Of a stretch of 5,455 bases of DNA, positions 5,433 to 5,455 are shown one piece after another. The position numbers were made by a program, and so were the translations under genes. The notes under the pieces were generated by a model that worked only from the letters and a program-made list of their open reading frames with translations, did not search any database and was not told the DNA's origin. The DNA is taken from the NCBI GenBank assembly GCA_019510535.1, contig JAEKKE010000517.1, positions 1 through 5,455 on the forward strand, given 5' to 3'. Source of the DNA: Acidobacteriota bacterium (GTDB lineage Bacteria > Acidobacteriota > Terriglobia > Terriglobales > Acidobacteriaceae). The first letter of the stretch is position 1, and each line of letters starts with the position of its first letter.

Positions 5433-5455
5433 TTGCCAGCGTACAAGCAAGCATA

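Noticed and set aside
5263..5454. 63-codon minus-strand open frame at the right edge
   Set aside because: It overlaps the end of the adaptor gene and shows no domain or ribosome-binding site.

Overview
The window most likely comes from an acidobacterium (Acidobacteriota, Terriglobales/Acidobacteriaceae type). This is inferred from three things: a GWxTD-domain secreted protein sits next to a carboxypeptidase-regulatory-like outer-membrane protein, the efflux adaptor resembles those of that group, and an intergenic element looks like the 'GTCATCCCGAACGAA...GGACCTGC' dispersed repeats I associate with those genomes. No rRNA or other decisive marker is present.

Layout. Positions 3-71 are the last 22 codons of a plus-strand gene I could not identify. 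A perfect 17-bp stem-loop terminator follows (85-126), then about 190 bases of non-coding DNA with a probable extragenic repeat. Positions 317-3790 form a minus-strand operon. From its promoter end it contains a GWxTD-domain protein with a signal peptide (2966-3790), its beta-rich C-terminal half in another reading frame (2167-2949), and an outer-membrane beta-barrel protein with an N-terminal carboxypeptidase-regulatory-like domain (to 317). A divergent intergenic region (3791-4009) holds a good sigma70-type promoter for the operon and an extended -10 promoter facing right, overlapped by a 13-bp inverted repeat. A plus-strand gene (4010-5395, possibly from 3947) encodes an efflux periplasmic adaptor of the MacA/RND-adaptor class. 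It is followed by an 11-bp tandem repeat and a small hairpin, where the window ends.

How the genes work together. The GWxTD protein and the barrel protein both carry export signals and share one promoter, so they probably act together in the periplasm and outer membrane; their function is unknown. The adaptor should link an inner-membrane pump, probably encoded just beyond the right edge, to a TolC-type outer-membrane channel. It keeps the Arg-Leu-Ser tip motif used for TolC docking.

The main point of interest is the GWxTD gene. Its two halves normally form one protein as I know the family, but here they are separated by a single reading-frame change. The change lies in a 17-base stretch that contains both a CCCC run and CTT-TGA, the slippery stop used for +1 recoding in prfB. 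Sequencing error, true inactivation and recoding cannot be told apart from this sequence alone.
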